Shown in pieces: positions 46,193-58,303 of a stretch of DNA of 64,000 bases. The position numbers and the translations under genes were made by a program. The DNA is from Margaritispora aquatica (lineage: Eukaryota > Ascomycota > Leotiomycetes > Helotiales > Discinellaceae). Below the pieces are notes generated by a model, which was not told the DNA's origin, did not search any database, and saw only the letters and a program-made list of their open reading frames with translations. Position 1 is the first letter of the stretch, and each line of letters starts with the position of its first letter. The stretch spans positions 2,866,340 to 2,930,339 of the forward strand of contig VJWN01000001.1 in NCBI GenBank assembly GCA_007644065.1, read 5' to 3'.

Positions 46193-47882
46193 ATGTTGCT
46201 CACTATTAAACAGCCTGCACATCACGCCTATAAGTCTTTTCATGAATACTCTCCTCCTACACCACCATCCACCTCTCGTTTCTCTCCTGCGGTGTCTTCG
46301 ACTGGACCTTCGTTTCCTCCCATACCACCAAACAATAAATCACTTCCGCCTCTACCTGCAACAAAATCTGCCGCATCACAGATGTCCACACCGCACCGTG
46401 GCTTGCCTCCACCGGCAGCCATGACATTACCGCAACCATCGCAGCAACAACCATCTTTAAGCCAGGCCCCATTAAGCCAGCCCATGGGGCAGTTGCCTGC
46501 TCCTCCGCAGCAATGGCAAGGGGCCGAGGAGTCTATGAGAAATTGGCTGCACGCGAAGGCCGAGGAGGACAAGCGTAAACAAGAGGAAGAGAAGACACGG
46601 CAAGAAGCATTACGCCTGGAGCAACGCAAGATAGAACAGGATATGCTGAGAACATCTTTAAGTGGCGGTATCCCACCATACATGATTCCAATGGTTTTTG
46701 CGGGAATGGGCGGTGGAAATTTGCCAAATGCCAGCTTAGAATGGGCACAGCATTACATGGCACAAGCGCATCATCTACAACAGCAGCAAGTCCCTCAGCA
46801 ACAGCAACTACTTGCATCACAAGGGCCAGCTTCGCCAGAGCAGCAACATCAACGAAGAGAATCGCGGGCATTAGGCCCGCCATATATGGCAGCACAACAC
46901 TCAGCGCCTTTGACACTCCCATCCACGCCTGTTGGGCCAGTAAGCTCTCAACCAAGTGCTGGGTTTCTACCCAGCTACCAGATGTCACCAGCTTCACGTT
47001 CACGTCAGAGCACTCAAGGGCAAGGAAATATTGGAAGACCACCTGCAACATCCCAATTGCCCAGGTTAAACACAGGAGAAATGAACATTCAACCTCCACC
47101 TAGTGGTCCAGGTATGCAGATACTTGCTGGGCAGCCCAGTCACCCGTTGCAGCAAACACAATCAGCTCAACAGCAAGATACGCACTCTTCTCCGTCTATT
47201 TACTTTCATCATTGGCAACCCCCAACTACCCAAGGAGGCACTTCAAGCAGTGTTAATCAACCAACGACCCCATCAGGCAAGCATTCATAAATCTTGCTTT
47301 GTGAGGACCGGATTTAATGTTTAGCTAGATCATACCTCTTCGCCGAAGAAGCGCAAAGCCACTGGACCCCAACAACCGGCACCACCACCAAGCTCACAGC
47401 CCCAGTACACTTCCCCTCCATTCTCTCAAGGTGGATCGTCAATGTCCAATACGCCGTCAAACCGACGTCGTGGGCATTCCAGACAAAGAAGTGACATATC
47501 CGCACAAGGCCTTAATTACTACGGACGCCCTCCAAGCAGGCACCGTCATACCGAGAGTGGCTTCAGTGGTCACAATATCACATCGCCAACTATTCATCAC
47601 ACCTCAGACGGCCCTCCCACAAGACCATCAGACCCAAGAAGACATTCTGGGGGATCACATCCCTTGTCATCGCTCCTGGAACAGACCGATTCTCGACCAC
47701 AAACACAGTCGCAAACACAGTCCCAAACACCATCACAACAGACGCAACCCAGTCCTCAGTATTCGGCCGCTTCGGAGATGAGGCATGAGGCAAGACGTAC
47801 GACGCCCGAAGAGGAAAATATTCGAAGGGAACGAGAGCGAGCGGGGACAAATGTTATCAAGCGAGATGATAGACGAGATTAG
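46193..47882 (+). CDS. Pro/Gln-rich protein with coiled coil and nuclear signal, function unknown
   Basis: I do not recognise a named family. Two exons (46193-47276, 47329-47882) give 545 residues. The junction is unusual: the donor is CAG|GCAAGC, a GC-AG intron of 52 bases. It restores the frame exactly, to Asp (g|at) followed by HTSSPKKRKATG. From the N-terminus there is a proline-rich region (PPTPPSTSRF) and a charged coiled-coil-like helix at about 120-155 (EESMRNWLHAKAEEDKRKQE). Next come a conserved-looking stretch GGIPPYMIPMVFAGMGGGN, Gln tracts (HHLQQQQVPQQQQ), a basic PKKRK nuclear signal, and a charged C-terminus ending RRERERAGTNVIKRDDRRD. The design suggests a transcriptional co-regulator. 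The start may lie in an upstream exon, since ATTAAACAG just after the ATG resembles an acceptor. Confidence 0.75.
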
Positions 47883-50800
47883 GACCGTTTCAGAAAGATT
47901 CCCTCGGCACCCCCCTTACACAATAGGCGAGATGATATAAGCAGCCTGCAAATTGCTCATCAACCCAACAACACATTCGAAACAAGGACGACCAACGACC
48001 GAAATGAGTTTCCTGATCAGCAAAATTCCCATTTCATTTCAATATGTCACGATTCAGCTGGCCTTAGGATATTTTTGCCGCCACAGATCATTTTACCACG
48101 TTTGCATCACCCGGATGCTGCTTCATCAGACGACCTCCAAGATACCCCTTACTGCGTGTTGTCGTTGCATTTGATCGTAGCGCTCTCAACATTAGTTTCT
48201 TGTTACATATCTTTACACACCTTTGGTTTCTTTGTTTTTCTGTAACACCATGACCATATTTGGAGGCAAGGTTCCTTCTGTACCATATTTATAGTGATGT
48301 TGGAGGAGAGATGTCTGTTTTATTCTTTCTATCAGGCATCTTACACAGCTGGACTGTTTTTTTTTTTCGAGGGGTGGGCATTGGGCGCAAGCTGATCACA
48401 TTCCATGGGGGTTTGAGTTTAGACGAGGGAGTTCGATAAATGTACATACAATCTTGAAGCATTGGGATTTACAGGCTTGGTGATTCGTGCAGGCGACAGG
48501 CCAGATCAGGGTGGAGGTTTTGCGAAGTCACGCGCCGCAGAGGAAAGGCAACAAAAAGAATTTCGGTGTCACGTCGTGGTTTCTTCTGCGAGCAGAAGGG
48601 AGCAGGCATCGATCACGGCATTGATGTTTGTTTGACGCAGAATTTCCCGGTTGGAGAAGGAACATTCAGAAACCAATGGAAATATATTCCTTTCTCCACA
48701 TCCCGAATGCGGAAGAACGCTCTCTATCAACTTCTTGCTTTCTTGCTTCTTTTTCTATTCCTGTCAGTCCTCTACTTCGAGGTTCTTTTGTGCTTTTGAA
48801 ATGTCTCCATCTGGTTGTCAGGGCGTTATATTTTCCCGCACCGAGTGATTTTTCCGTCCTCCACTCACAGGGCTTTTTGAGAGGATTTTCTCAGTCAGCT
48901 GTCACTGCCAGCGTTGGTGTTCAGTCAACAAGACACAGCTCGTGTCTGCCCAGCCATGAATGCATGCGTGTGTACTTGCATGCGTTCATTTTCTTTTCCG
49001 CCACATTATTCACTCACCCATTTCCATCGATTTCGAATCTCGAGACTCAAAACTTAAAACACGATCGGTAATGACTGCATTTTGGATCCTTTTTTCCTTG
49101 CAAGACTTCCCAGCAAAACAACCTCTCTTTTCTGCCCTACCACAAGATTATTCCCATTGAAGAAGCCATGGAAGCACAGAACAGGACAAGGCAGGGGAGG
49201 AGACGGCAAGGTGGAGAGGAGGATGGAATTTCCACCAGCCACATGTGTTTTGCATGGGTGGGCGTGAGAATGCGAGGATCCTGGTAGGCGATCAAACGAA
49301 CACATCTCCCTCTGATGATGTTTCTTGGCGTCGATTTTGGTTTGGTTTGGTTTTTCTTATCTACCTTATCCAGACCTTGCTCTGCCTTACAGGGTTGGGA
49401 AATAAGAGCCGCGCATCAGCAGGCATCAGCAAGATTGGGGAGATGAGGATGTCGGATCATTCAATGGATCGGTCGCTCACGGACCAGTTGGGTTTCAGAT
49501 GGTGAGATTTGGGAGACCCTTGTATATATCGTTGATCTCTTTTGGATTTCTTGGACGTGGATCAAGGATTATGTAAGGATTGAGGGGGAGCGGCATGTTC
49601 TGATTTGGGATCTGTCTGCGAAGGGGAAGTTCCTCTGTTGAGTGAAGTATGGACACGATGCATGCTGGGATGAGGGAGGGATCAGGGAACGAAAATGAGG
49701 AGGGATGAGAAGGATTACGGATTTAATATAGGAAGAGTGGACAGATTCGGAACATGTTAATGCTTGGTTTTATAGAGTGCGTTCGTGTGAGCTGTACAGC
49801 ATAGTATCGATTAGGAATGCCGGTGGGGGTTGGGTTCAGGAATTGGCAGTGAGAGGAGGTATTTGGGCCTTGCGGTGCCTTCATTGGGACGGCTGGACGT
49901 GGCTGCACGTCAATCTGTGGCGAGGCAGGTCTAGGTCGTTCCTTACCCAGTCGGTCATCACGATTACAACTGCTTTGTTTGGTCTGGTGGTTCTACATAC
50001 GAAGTCGTCAGCTCCTGCGCTGGTGCATTTGTAGTCAGAGTGTCCAGGCTTCATGGACGAACTAGCCAGATTATCTGAGGTGCTGAACCTCTCGGTGTCC
50101 CTAGAGTTTGCGAACTAAAGAGCAGGAAAGCACAGGAGACCTCGAGGATCCATGGCTGCAGAGTTGAATTGCGCACTCTACTCGGCACAGCTCGTAATTT
50201 CAACTCTTTGATTGTGTGGGCGGCCGATACCATCATCATCAATTCACAAAATTCACACATCATTTCGGATCGTGTGCCTAAACTAGAGCGGTACTTTCTG
50301 CAGCATTTTTCAGCTGGCATCTCTGGATGTGGGTGTCCTCTTTGGGTTGACACATGCAGATGTGTGCTTGTGGCCCAAAATGGATGCGGTGACCTTTTTT
50401 CACATGAGGAGGGAACAAGGATTGGAGAAGAAGAGGGGAAACTCGAGGAACATTCTTCTACTGGGGGGGTATGATGAGTACCGGGGTTCTCGAAGATTGC
50501 GAATTTGGTGGTTGGTGTTGATGGAGGGGTATGACGGCAGGATTTTGTTTGGGAATTAAGAGTTTGATGAAGTGATGGAGACATGGTTATTGTTGTTGAT
50601 AGTGGACCATGAGGTGGTGCGCCACAGCTTACAGCAATCAGGGAAGCATGCGAACCAAGAAGCATGGACAAACATCAGCCAAGGAGAATTTTCAAAATTC
50701 CGCCATGGGGAGGGGAGGGAATCAAGAGCTTGAACCCATTGAAGTAATTAAGGTGGAGTTTTCCACTCTGACAAGCCGTGTTTACCGGAGGAGAACCGAA

Positions 50801-53800
50801 TCTGGTTCGGGGAGGTGAGAGATGAGGGGTGGATGGATGGCTGGCATGGGAAGACCCTTGCTTGACAGCGGGAGAGGCAGTTTCATATCTAGTGTGGCGT
50901 GGAGGGGGTGGGAGATTTCCCTTCGGGGGGAACTGGAGATTGAGATTGGGCAGTGGGTGGCCTGTGGGTTTTGATGATGTGTTGTTGGTGGGGCTGGGTG
51001 AGATGAGATCATGAGATGAGATGAGATGAGATGTGATGCGATTGGGCTGGGGTAAAGGATCTGATTGAGGTGGGAGGGAATGTAGTGCCGAGGCTTGGTT
51101 TGGTGTGGGTTTGGTTTAGTTTGGTATCTTATATTAGTGTTGTTTGAGAGGAGATTTGAAGATTTGGGGATAATTTTGACGGTGTCGGGCAGGTGGTTGT
51201 TTGGTGTCTAACTTTTGACCAGAACTTTGCCCACAGCATATGCGCTGTAGTTCCTTCCCATCCATCTTCTTGAAGTCAAAGGAAAATCCACGACCAAGCA
51301 TGAATATAGACCTCTCGAGGAGCGAAGCGAGTGCTACCTCTTGATGCATGAAACTCATCTTGGAATCCGAAACTGTAAATGCAAAGCTGCATGCATACCA
51401 AGATCCTAAAAGTCGTAGTCGACGGCCAAATATGTGTGTGTACCTTCATATTGACGTTTTCACTGTACCTCCCCAAGAGTGATGCTGACCTTGCCTCGTT
51501 CTCAGTTGCATGAGCATGAGTATGAAACGGGAATCTTCTTTCTCGCTCTTTGTGCTCGGGAATCTACAACATTTTGAGATTCCTCTTATCCTAGAGTGCC
51601 TTGCACGTTCTCAGTCTCAGTCTCAGTTTCAAACTTGTGCTTGTAGAGACTTTCCTCCTTGTCCATTTTCTGATCGCTACTCAGTTGGTTCAGTACCATA
51701 TTTGGAGAGGGGTATAGGTATTTGGAAGTTCAAGCTAGTAGTGTATAGTCAATTGTAATTGCGTTCTGGTATTAGCGCAGTAGTTGATAAGAAAACAAGT
51801 CAACCTTATTTTCTAACTATACGTTGAATTTTGTGTTCCTTCTTAGTATAGAACAAGCATTGTATGAATGCTTTATGATTTTGTATTTGAGGGTCGTGCC
51901 GATTTTCGGATTTTACGAATTTCTTGTGGTCTTTCTTAGGCTTGACGCACAAGAGCAATGATAGTCGATTTAGAACGGTGCTGAATTATCGGAGCTTTCT
52001 ATGCATTTGGAAATTATGTTGAAAGGAACTTTCAAGTATGTTTGCTTGCTTACTTGAAGTATTTCGTCAAGAAGTATAGGGGTTTTAACACCGTGCTGTT
52101 CGCGACAGTGTTGCCATATACTATCCGTCGAAGTCCAGTGCGTCTTCTTTTACCTTATGTGGCGATGTGGTGTTTTTTCTCCTACGTACTTTCATCGTTG
52201 CTTTTCACTGCGACCTTTTGTTGCATGGCCGTGTGGTCATCTTCTTTATCTCATCCGAATTGCTGACTTTTGGAAGTTCTCCGTATCGAGAGTATGCTGA
52301 GATGTGGTACATGCTTTTGATAATCCGGATCGTTTGTAATGCCTTGCGTCGATTTTTCATGGCGTATCGGAGTCATCTACCACAAGGCATCCAGCTGTAT
52401 TTTTGGTTGAAGTGCAAGAGATGAACCCCGCCTCTGATAACCACTGTGTCACGCTCGAAAGTTCGGTACAGCACATCGCACAATAATGAGAACGAAGAGC
52501 CATGAATATATCTCGGCGTTCAATGCTATTGTGATTTCGATCTGACGCGCATCGGCGAATAAGCCCTGGTGTATTCTCCTGGTTGTTTATCAGTCCTCTT
52601 TACCCTCTGTGCTTTGCCGACTTCGAAAGTACTACTCCAGGTTTCAACGTGCCATCATGAGTCCTGAGAGTATGCATAATCGACTTCCAATTCCATCGCA
52701 TTCGATCATCTTTCGTCGTTTGCGTCATCTGTCCTAATGGGATCCGTTATTGAATAATCTGCCGTGTTTTGTTGTTTTGCTTTGTTTTGGTGCGTTCTTG
52801 TCTTTTTATGGATGTGGCGTTTGAAGTTTGTGAACGAGGAGAGACCAAGAGGGGAGGGCGTAAGTCTTATACTTGTGAGAATTCCTAGCGTGTGCACTTG
52901 CTGTAACGAACTTTGGGAGTAATGGAGTCATCGTCCGCGAAAATCGACCCATTAATGTGGAATAGGGGCTCGCTTAAAGCTCACCACCCCATAGTTCAGA
53001 GCAAACGGACGGCAAACTACAGGTCAACCCCGCCAGAATGGCATAGAAGCGTGGGGTCTTCGGATCGATTTGAAAATTAGCTATATTCTAAGCATCTAAC
53101 CGCGAACCATTTGGCTTCGGTGCTTGAACATCTTTTCCCAGCAATTAATATCACATGATGCACTGAGTGCAACCTGAATATGATAGTCAGAAATAGCTCC
53201 GATCCAGGAGCTTGTTCTCATGAAAACTTATTTTCTTCTTATAATTCTGACGTGCTTATGATAGGTATCATTTTAATGACCTGTTGTAAACTTTTGGCCA
53301 TGCTGAAAGACTGGGCATCAACAAGATTAAGCGAAAACCTCATCACATGATGAAAGATCCACCAGCTCAGTCTTTTTCGTGACCTTGAGTCAAAAGCAGC
53401 TTCTTTCCTATGAACTCTGAAGTAAAGACAGTTCTAAGATACACCTGATTTTGAAATGATAATGAACACAAAGAATGAGGTATGTAAACAGCATAAGGTC
53501 TAAAGTGGTCTGTTCTAGCAAGGGTTCAGCATCGAGGGGAGTTATGAATATGGAAGTGCTTCGGACATAATGTCAGAAATGGCTTCGTGACCTAGGTAAT
53601 GGAAAATTTCTGCTCTTGATAGTACTATTGTTTAAATGCTTCATGGTTTCCGACTCTAATCATGCCCCAATCACTAAAGCAAGAAGAGGGTGCTACGAGC
53701 TTCCAATGAGGAAATATGGAAACAGTCTAACAAAGAGCTTCATATAAGCTACTAACTCTGCGGCTCCAATCTGACAGTTCCGGAGACCATTCCGCTTTAC

Positions 53801-54232
53801 TCAATTACAAGCCTCCTTATATTTATAGCAATCTAGATCCCCAGCCCTAGAGCTCGGTGTTCCTTACATGACCAATCCTGCTTTCAAATTCACGATCGGG
53901 GATAAGAGAAGTTTATGCTCTCAGGCCCGAACACGATTCGGTTCGATTTGATATTCTAGAGTGGCGTACGGAAACATGGAAGGCATTCGTAGCCGGACCA
54001 AGATGTCTAGAATCTGGGGGAAAGGGTAGTGGGGGCGAGCGATCTGCAACCAAGATCACTTAGCTGCAGGCTAGGAATAACCCCGCAGAGCTCCACGGAT
54101 TTGTGGAGGGCTTATATTATTCAAAGAGCTTGGATGCGATGTATCATTCAGCAACAAAGTACTCTCACTGTCTCTATCAATCATTGAACTTCACAAGACT
54201 TACCAAATTACTGACTTCAAATTTCAAAAATC
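47883..54232. other. 6.3-kb gene-poor region
   Basis: No gene is supported. The left part (48-52.4 kb) is GT- and pyrimidine-rich with many low-complexity patches. The right part (52.9-54.2 kb) is ordinary AT-rich DNA before the aldehyde dehydrogenase. The frames present, including one of about 200 codons on the minus strand at 50.05-50.67 kb, have no domain motif and read as chance. The region could hold long untranslated leaders or noncoding transcripts. Confidence 0.5.
51000..51037. repeat. GAGAT pentanucleotide tandem repeat
   Basis: Several head-to-tail copies of GATGA/GAGAT with one interruption. Short (CAGTCT)n and GGTTT-type repeats occur nearby, at 51.1 and 51.6 kb. Confidence 0.85.
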
Positions 54233-55912
54233 ATGGGATCAACAGGCAAAACCCCACCATCCCAAACACTTGACGTAGGCGGCCGTAAAATCAGCGTCCC
54301 TACCGGTCTCTTCATCAATAACCAATTCGTTCCCGCAGTCGGCGGCAACACATTCGGCGTCGAGAACCCCACGAACGGTGAGACCATCATCCAGCTGCAA
54401 GAAGGCCGAGCCGAAGATGTCGACATCGCCGTCAAGGTCGCGCGCGACACGTTCGAGAGTGAGGAGTGGCAGAATTTCAACCCGGCGCGCAGAGGCGAGG
54501 TCTTGAATAAATTGGCTGATCTCATGCAGCGGGATTTCGACGATCTGGTCGCGTTAGAGATGCTGGATACGGGGAAAACGTATGCACAAGCGAGCGCGCT
54601 CGATGTCCCGGGCTCAATTGGCACGTTGAGGTATTATGCTGGCTGGGCTGATAAAGTTGTCGGACAGGCAAGCTTTAATATCCCAGGCACTTTTGCGTAT
54701 ACCAGACGTGAGCCAGTAGGTGTGTGTGGGCAGATCATTCCTTGGAAGTGAGTTTCCATCTCGTTTGTTGTGAGTCCATTCACTAAGCAGTGAATATAGC
54801 TTCCCACTTCTCATGTTCATCTGGAAGATTTCTCCGGCTTTCGCAACTGGCAATTGTGTTGTCATCAAATCTGCAGAAGCTACACCATTGTCTGCCCTCA
54901 AACTGTGCGAGTTGATCCAGGAAGCTGGCTTCCCAGCTGGAACTGTAAATCTTATCTCTGGTTATGGCAAGACTGCTGGTGCTGCAATAGCCTCGCATAT
55001 GGACATTGATAAAGTGGCTTTCACTGGTTCAACAGCCACGGGTAGAGCGATTTTGAAGGCTGCCGCCTCGTCGAATCTAAAGAAAGTGACTCTTGAGCTT
55101 GGTGGAAAGAGTCCAGTAAGTAAAGTGGACAAGATCATTTGATCGGGGTTAACAAGAACATAGAACATCATTTTCCAAGACGCTGACATCCAGAAGGCAG
55201 TCGAGTGGGCTGCATGGGGTATCAACATGAATTTCGGCCAGACTTGCCATGCTGGAACTCGCATCTATGTCCACGAGGATGTGTATGACGAGTTCTTGTC
55301 TGCTTATACAGCACGCATGACCAAGGTCAGGGTCGGTGATAATTTCTCGAACGAGACCAACCAAGGCCCGCAGAATAGTAAGATGCAGTATGAAAAGATA
55401 TTGGGTTATATTGAGAGTGGCAAATCTGAGGGTGCTACTGTGCATCTTGGAGGCAATGTCTCAAATAGTGGCGTCAAGGGTGGATATTTCATTGAGCCTA
55501 CGATTTTCACTGATGTCAAGCCTGACATGAAGGCTCGTCCCCTCTCTTTGTATACTGAGTTAGCATTGATGTGGCTAACACAAGGCAGATCATGAAAGAA
55601 GAGATCTTTGGCCCAGTCGTGGCAATCGCCAAGTTCTCAACTGAGCAAGAAGTTCTGAAGTTGGCGAATGACACTACCTATGGTCTTGCGGCTGCTGTCC
55701 ACACGAAGGACTATGAGCGAGCTGTTCGCATGACTAGCAAGCTAAAGGCGGGTACTGCGTGGGTTAACATGTTTAATTTCGTTCATTGGTCCATTCCGTT
55801 CGGTGGGTATAAGGAAAGTGGAATTGGAAGAGAGTGTGGTGAGGCTGCTTTGGAGAACTACACGGAAACAAAGGCTGTGTATTTCAATACTGGCTTGACT
55901 GCGCCAAGTTGA
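54233..55912 (+). CDS. NAD(P)+-dependent aldehyde dehydrogenase
   Basis: Oxidises aldehydes to carboxylic acids. Four exons fit: 54233-54747, 54800-55115, 55164-55532, 55589-55912 (507 residues, normal length). Splice 1 rebuilds the oxyanion motif PWNFPLL with Asn172. The general base Glu271 lies in LELGGKSP. The nucleophile Cys305 lies in [20 protein letters not shown] follows, and near the C-terminus there are [27 protein letters not shown] signatures. The third intron is odd: the acceptor GGCAG and branch-like GCTAAC are good, but the only in-frame donor that keeps DMK-IMKEEIF is AAG|GCTCGT, a GC donor without the usual flanking consensus. Neighbour: a zinc alcohol dehydrogenase 434 bases downstream on the same strand, suggesting consecutive alcohol-aldehyde-acid steps. 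Confidence 0.93.
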
Positions 55913-56346
55913 AGGGAGTCTCCATTTGTATGTATATTGATGTGTAATCCGAAGGTGTGATGTCCTTCAATTGAGTTTTTCAACGATTCAAATTGAAAGA
56001 AATTTCATGTGGTTGGCGAATTATGTCCTAGAGACCTGTGAATCCCGAATTTAGCGAAGGCCCGAAAAGAACTAGAGATAAATCAAAATCCGGCAATTAG
56101 ATTGACTTTACATTGCCACAGCTCTGTGATCTTGTATCGAGTTGGTTTCGTAGTGTCTTGGAGAGGTTGGGAGGGGTAAAACTCTAGACCTTCTCACCGG
56201 AAATGCCCCGCTTCTAAAGTGACTTTAGTTAACCCCGCACCACAGCTCCTGTCAATATCTAGCTGGCAAAGGAATATTCTTGCTCATTTCGTAGCAGTCT
56301 TATACCGGTTTCGATCTTTAAGCTTGCGCATTGATACAATTCCATC
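55913..56346. other. Short intergenic region ALDH-ADH
   Basis: 434 bases that must include the aldehyde dehydrogenase 3' end and the alcohol dehydrogenase promoter. No other feature is seen. Confidence 0.55.
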
Positions 56347-57735
56347 ATGACAACCCAAACATACTCATATCAAAATGATGACCATCCAAAAGGCCTAAGC
56401 TCATCGCATATTGAAAACAGAGAATCATCTCATCCGTCCAACTTCAGAAACATCCGTACCGAAGCCCTAGTTGTCGACAAGCCGAAAGCAGACTTCAAGC
56501 TTCAGCCAATCTTTCTAGACGAAATTCGAGGGGATGAACTTCTCATTAACATGAAATATTCTGGCATTTGCCACACAGTGAGTTTGTTTCGAAGTGAATA
56601 AAGCAGAATTTGCTGAAAAATGTGCAGGATATTGTTCTTCAACGGGGCTTACTCCCGATTTGTGAATTCCCAGCCGTTTTTGGACATGAAGGTGCTGGTA
56701 TCATCAGGTCGATCGGAACGAACGTCAAGAACAAAGATCTGAAAGTAGGAGACGCAGTTCTTCTCTCCTTTAACACATGTGGAACGTGCAAGCCTTGTAC
56801 CACTGGTCATCCAGCGTACTGCATCACCCATCCTAATGTGAACCATGGTGCAGTGCGAGTCACGGATGGGACCACTCCCGGAAAGCTCGAAGATGGAAGA
56901 TCTGTACGCACGCAGTATTTCGGGCAGTCTTCTTTCTCAAAAATGTCTGTCGTGAACGAGAAGTGCGTGGTCAAGTGTCCATATCCCAAAAATCTAGAGA
57001 TTTATGCTCCCATTGGCTGCGGATTTCAGACTGGTGCTGGCACAGTTCTGAATGTCCTTAAGCCTACGAAGGATGACTCAATTGTAATTTTTGGCATCGG
57101 AAGTGTGGGCGCTGCTGCGCTTATGGCTGCGACGTATTTAGGAGTGAAGCAGATTATTGCAGTTGACATTGTTGCTCAGAGACTCAAGCTGGCGAAAGAA
57201 CTGGGTGCTACTGAGATCATCAACTCAAAAGAAATTTCGGATGTGGTTCAGGCCCTTAAAGATATGACGAAAGGAGGCGCAACCTTCGCAGTAGACTGTA
57301 CTGGCCTCCTGAAAGTGATTGAAGACATGATTGAGTGTATTGGACCCTTAGGCACAGCTGCGACGGTCGGTGTTCCACCACCCGGGGGAAAGATCAAGAT
57401 TGATGCACTCACGTTCCTGCTTGAGAATAAAAAGTATATTGGTGTGATTGAGGGCGACTCCCTTCCATCCGAGGTGAGTGATATTAGTTCACACTATGCT
57501 GGTTCTTGAGGCCATACTGAACTAATCAATTAGTTCATCCCGAAACTCATTGAGATGCATCAATCAGGCAGCTTCCCAATCGAACGGTTGTGCCAGACCT
57601 ATCCTGTTGCAAAATTGGATGAAGCGATTCATGATATGCATGATGGAAAGGTAAGCCGAAGAGATGTGATACTGTCAGAAGATATGCGCTGATTCATGAT
57701 ACCCTTAGGTCGTCAAGCCGGTTCTCGCCTGGTAA
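56347..57735 (+). CDS. Zinc-dependent aryl/benzyl-type alcohol dehydrogenase
   Basis: Medium-chain NAD(P)-dependent dehydrogenase that interconverts alcohols and aldehydes. Four exons fit: 56347-56577, 56628-57473, 57534-57650, 57709-57735 (406 residues). The last exon encodes only VVKPVLAW. The catalytic zinc site is Cys75 (GICHTD), His97-Glu98 (GHEGAG) and the Cys of PIGCGFQTG. The structural zinc site is intact (Cys128, 131, 134, 142). The Rossmann motif is FGIGSVG, followed by the cofactor-binding Asp in IIAVDI, which favours NAD over NADP. The layout matches fungal aryl-alcohol dehydrogenases. An unusual N-terminal extension of about 35 polar residues precedes the catalytic domain (NFRNIRTEALVVDKP) and is not a clear targeting peptide. 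Confidence 0.9.
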
Positions 57736-58303
57736 ATGAGCGTGCGAGTAGTCTCAAAGTCGAAACAAATAGGTTATTATTGATGAAATCTTGTAGCCAT
57801 ATAGTATAAACTACGTCATGTTGGTAACTTGGGCAATTTATCCTCCCTCGACTGACTCTTTGAAGCTTTCAGATCTGTTCCAAATTCCTGACGGACAGTA
57901 CCATGATCGACGACAATTCGAAGGTGAGGTTGTAGACAAGGAACAAGACGGATGACATCGTCTTCCTGGGAGCCAGTATCAGATCTGAGATCTCGAGATC
58001 GTCGTAGTACCTCCGTAGAGCAGTTCCTCGGTTATATTGCTTTTTTTGTTCGTTATTTTGTGATTTTGTGAATATTGATAGAGTCTGACACATTTCAATC
58101 GAAAGTCGGAGATGATTCCTAATTGGGAGCCAGACCCGGTGAAGAAACGCCGGCGTCAAACCTTAATTTATCTTCAGCGACCCTGGATTGGCTTCCTGTC
58201 AGCCGCCTTACTGTACCAAACTTACCAACCTTCATCATCAATTTTCCCCCACGCTACTCCACTTGTATTCCTTCTCCACAAACTCAAATCGTCTGCAGTG
58301 GAT
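57736..58303. other. Intergenic region ADH-methyltransferase
   Basis: 568 bases between two genes on the same strand. The frames seen lack motifs. A frame upstream of the methyltransferase ATG is open but reads as leader, not protein. Confidence 0.5.

Noticed and set aside
48628..49071. 147-codon plus-strand frame downstream of the Pro/Gln-rich gene
   Set aside because: Phe/Ser/Leu-rich chance frame in pyrimidine-rich DNA, overlapped by other frames and without homology signals.
50051..50671. 206-codon frame on the minus strand
   Set aside because: Low-complexity Ser/Pro/His composition, no motif and no splice context. It lies in a repeat-rich noncoding region.
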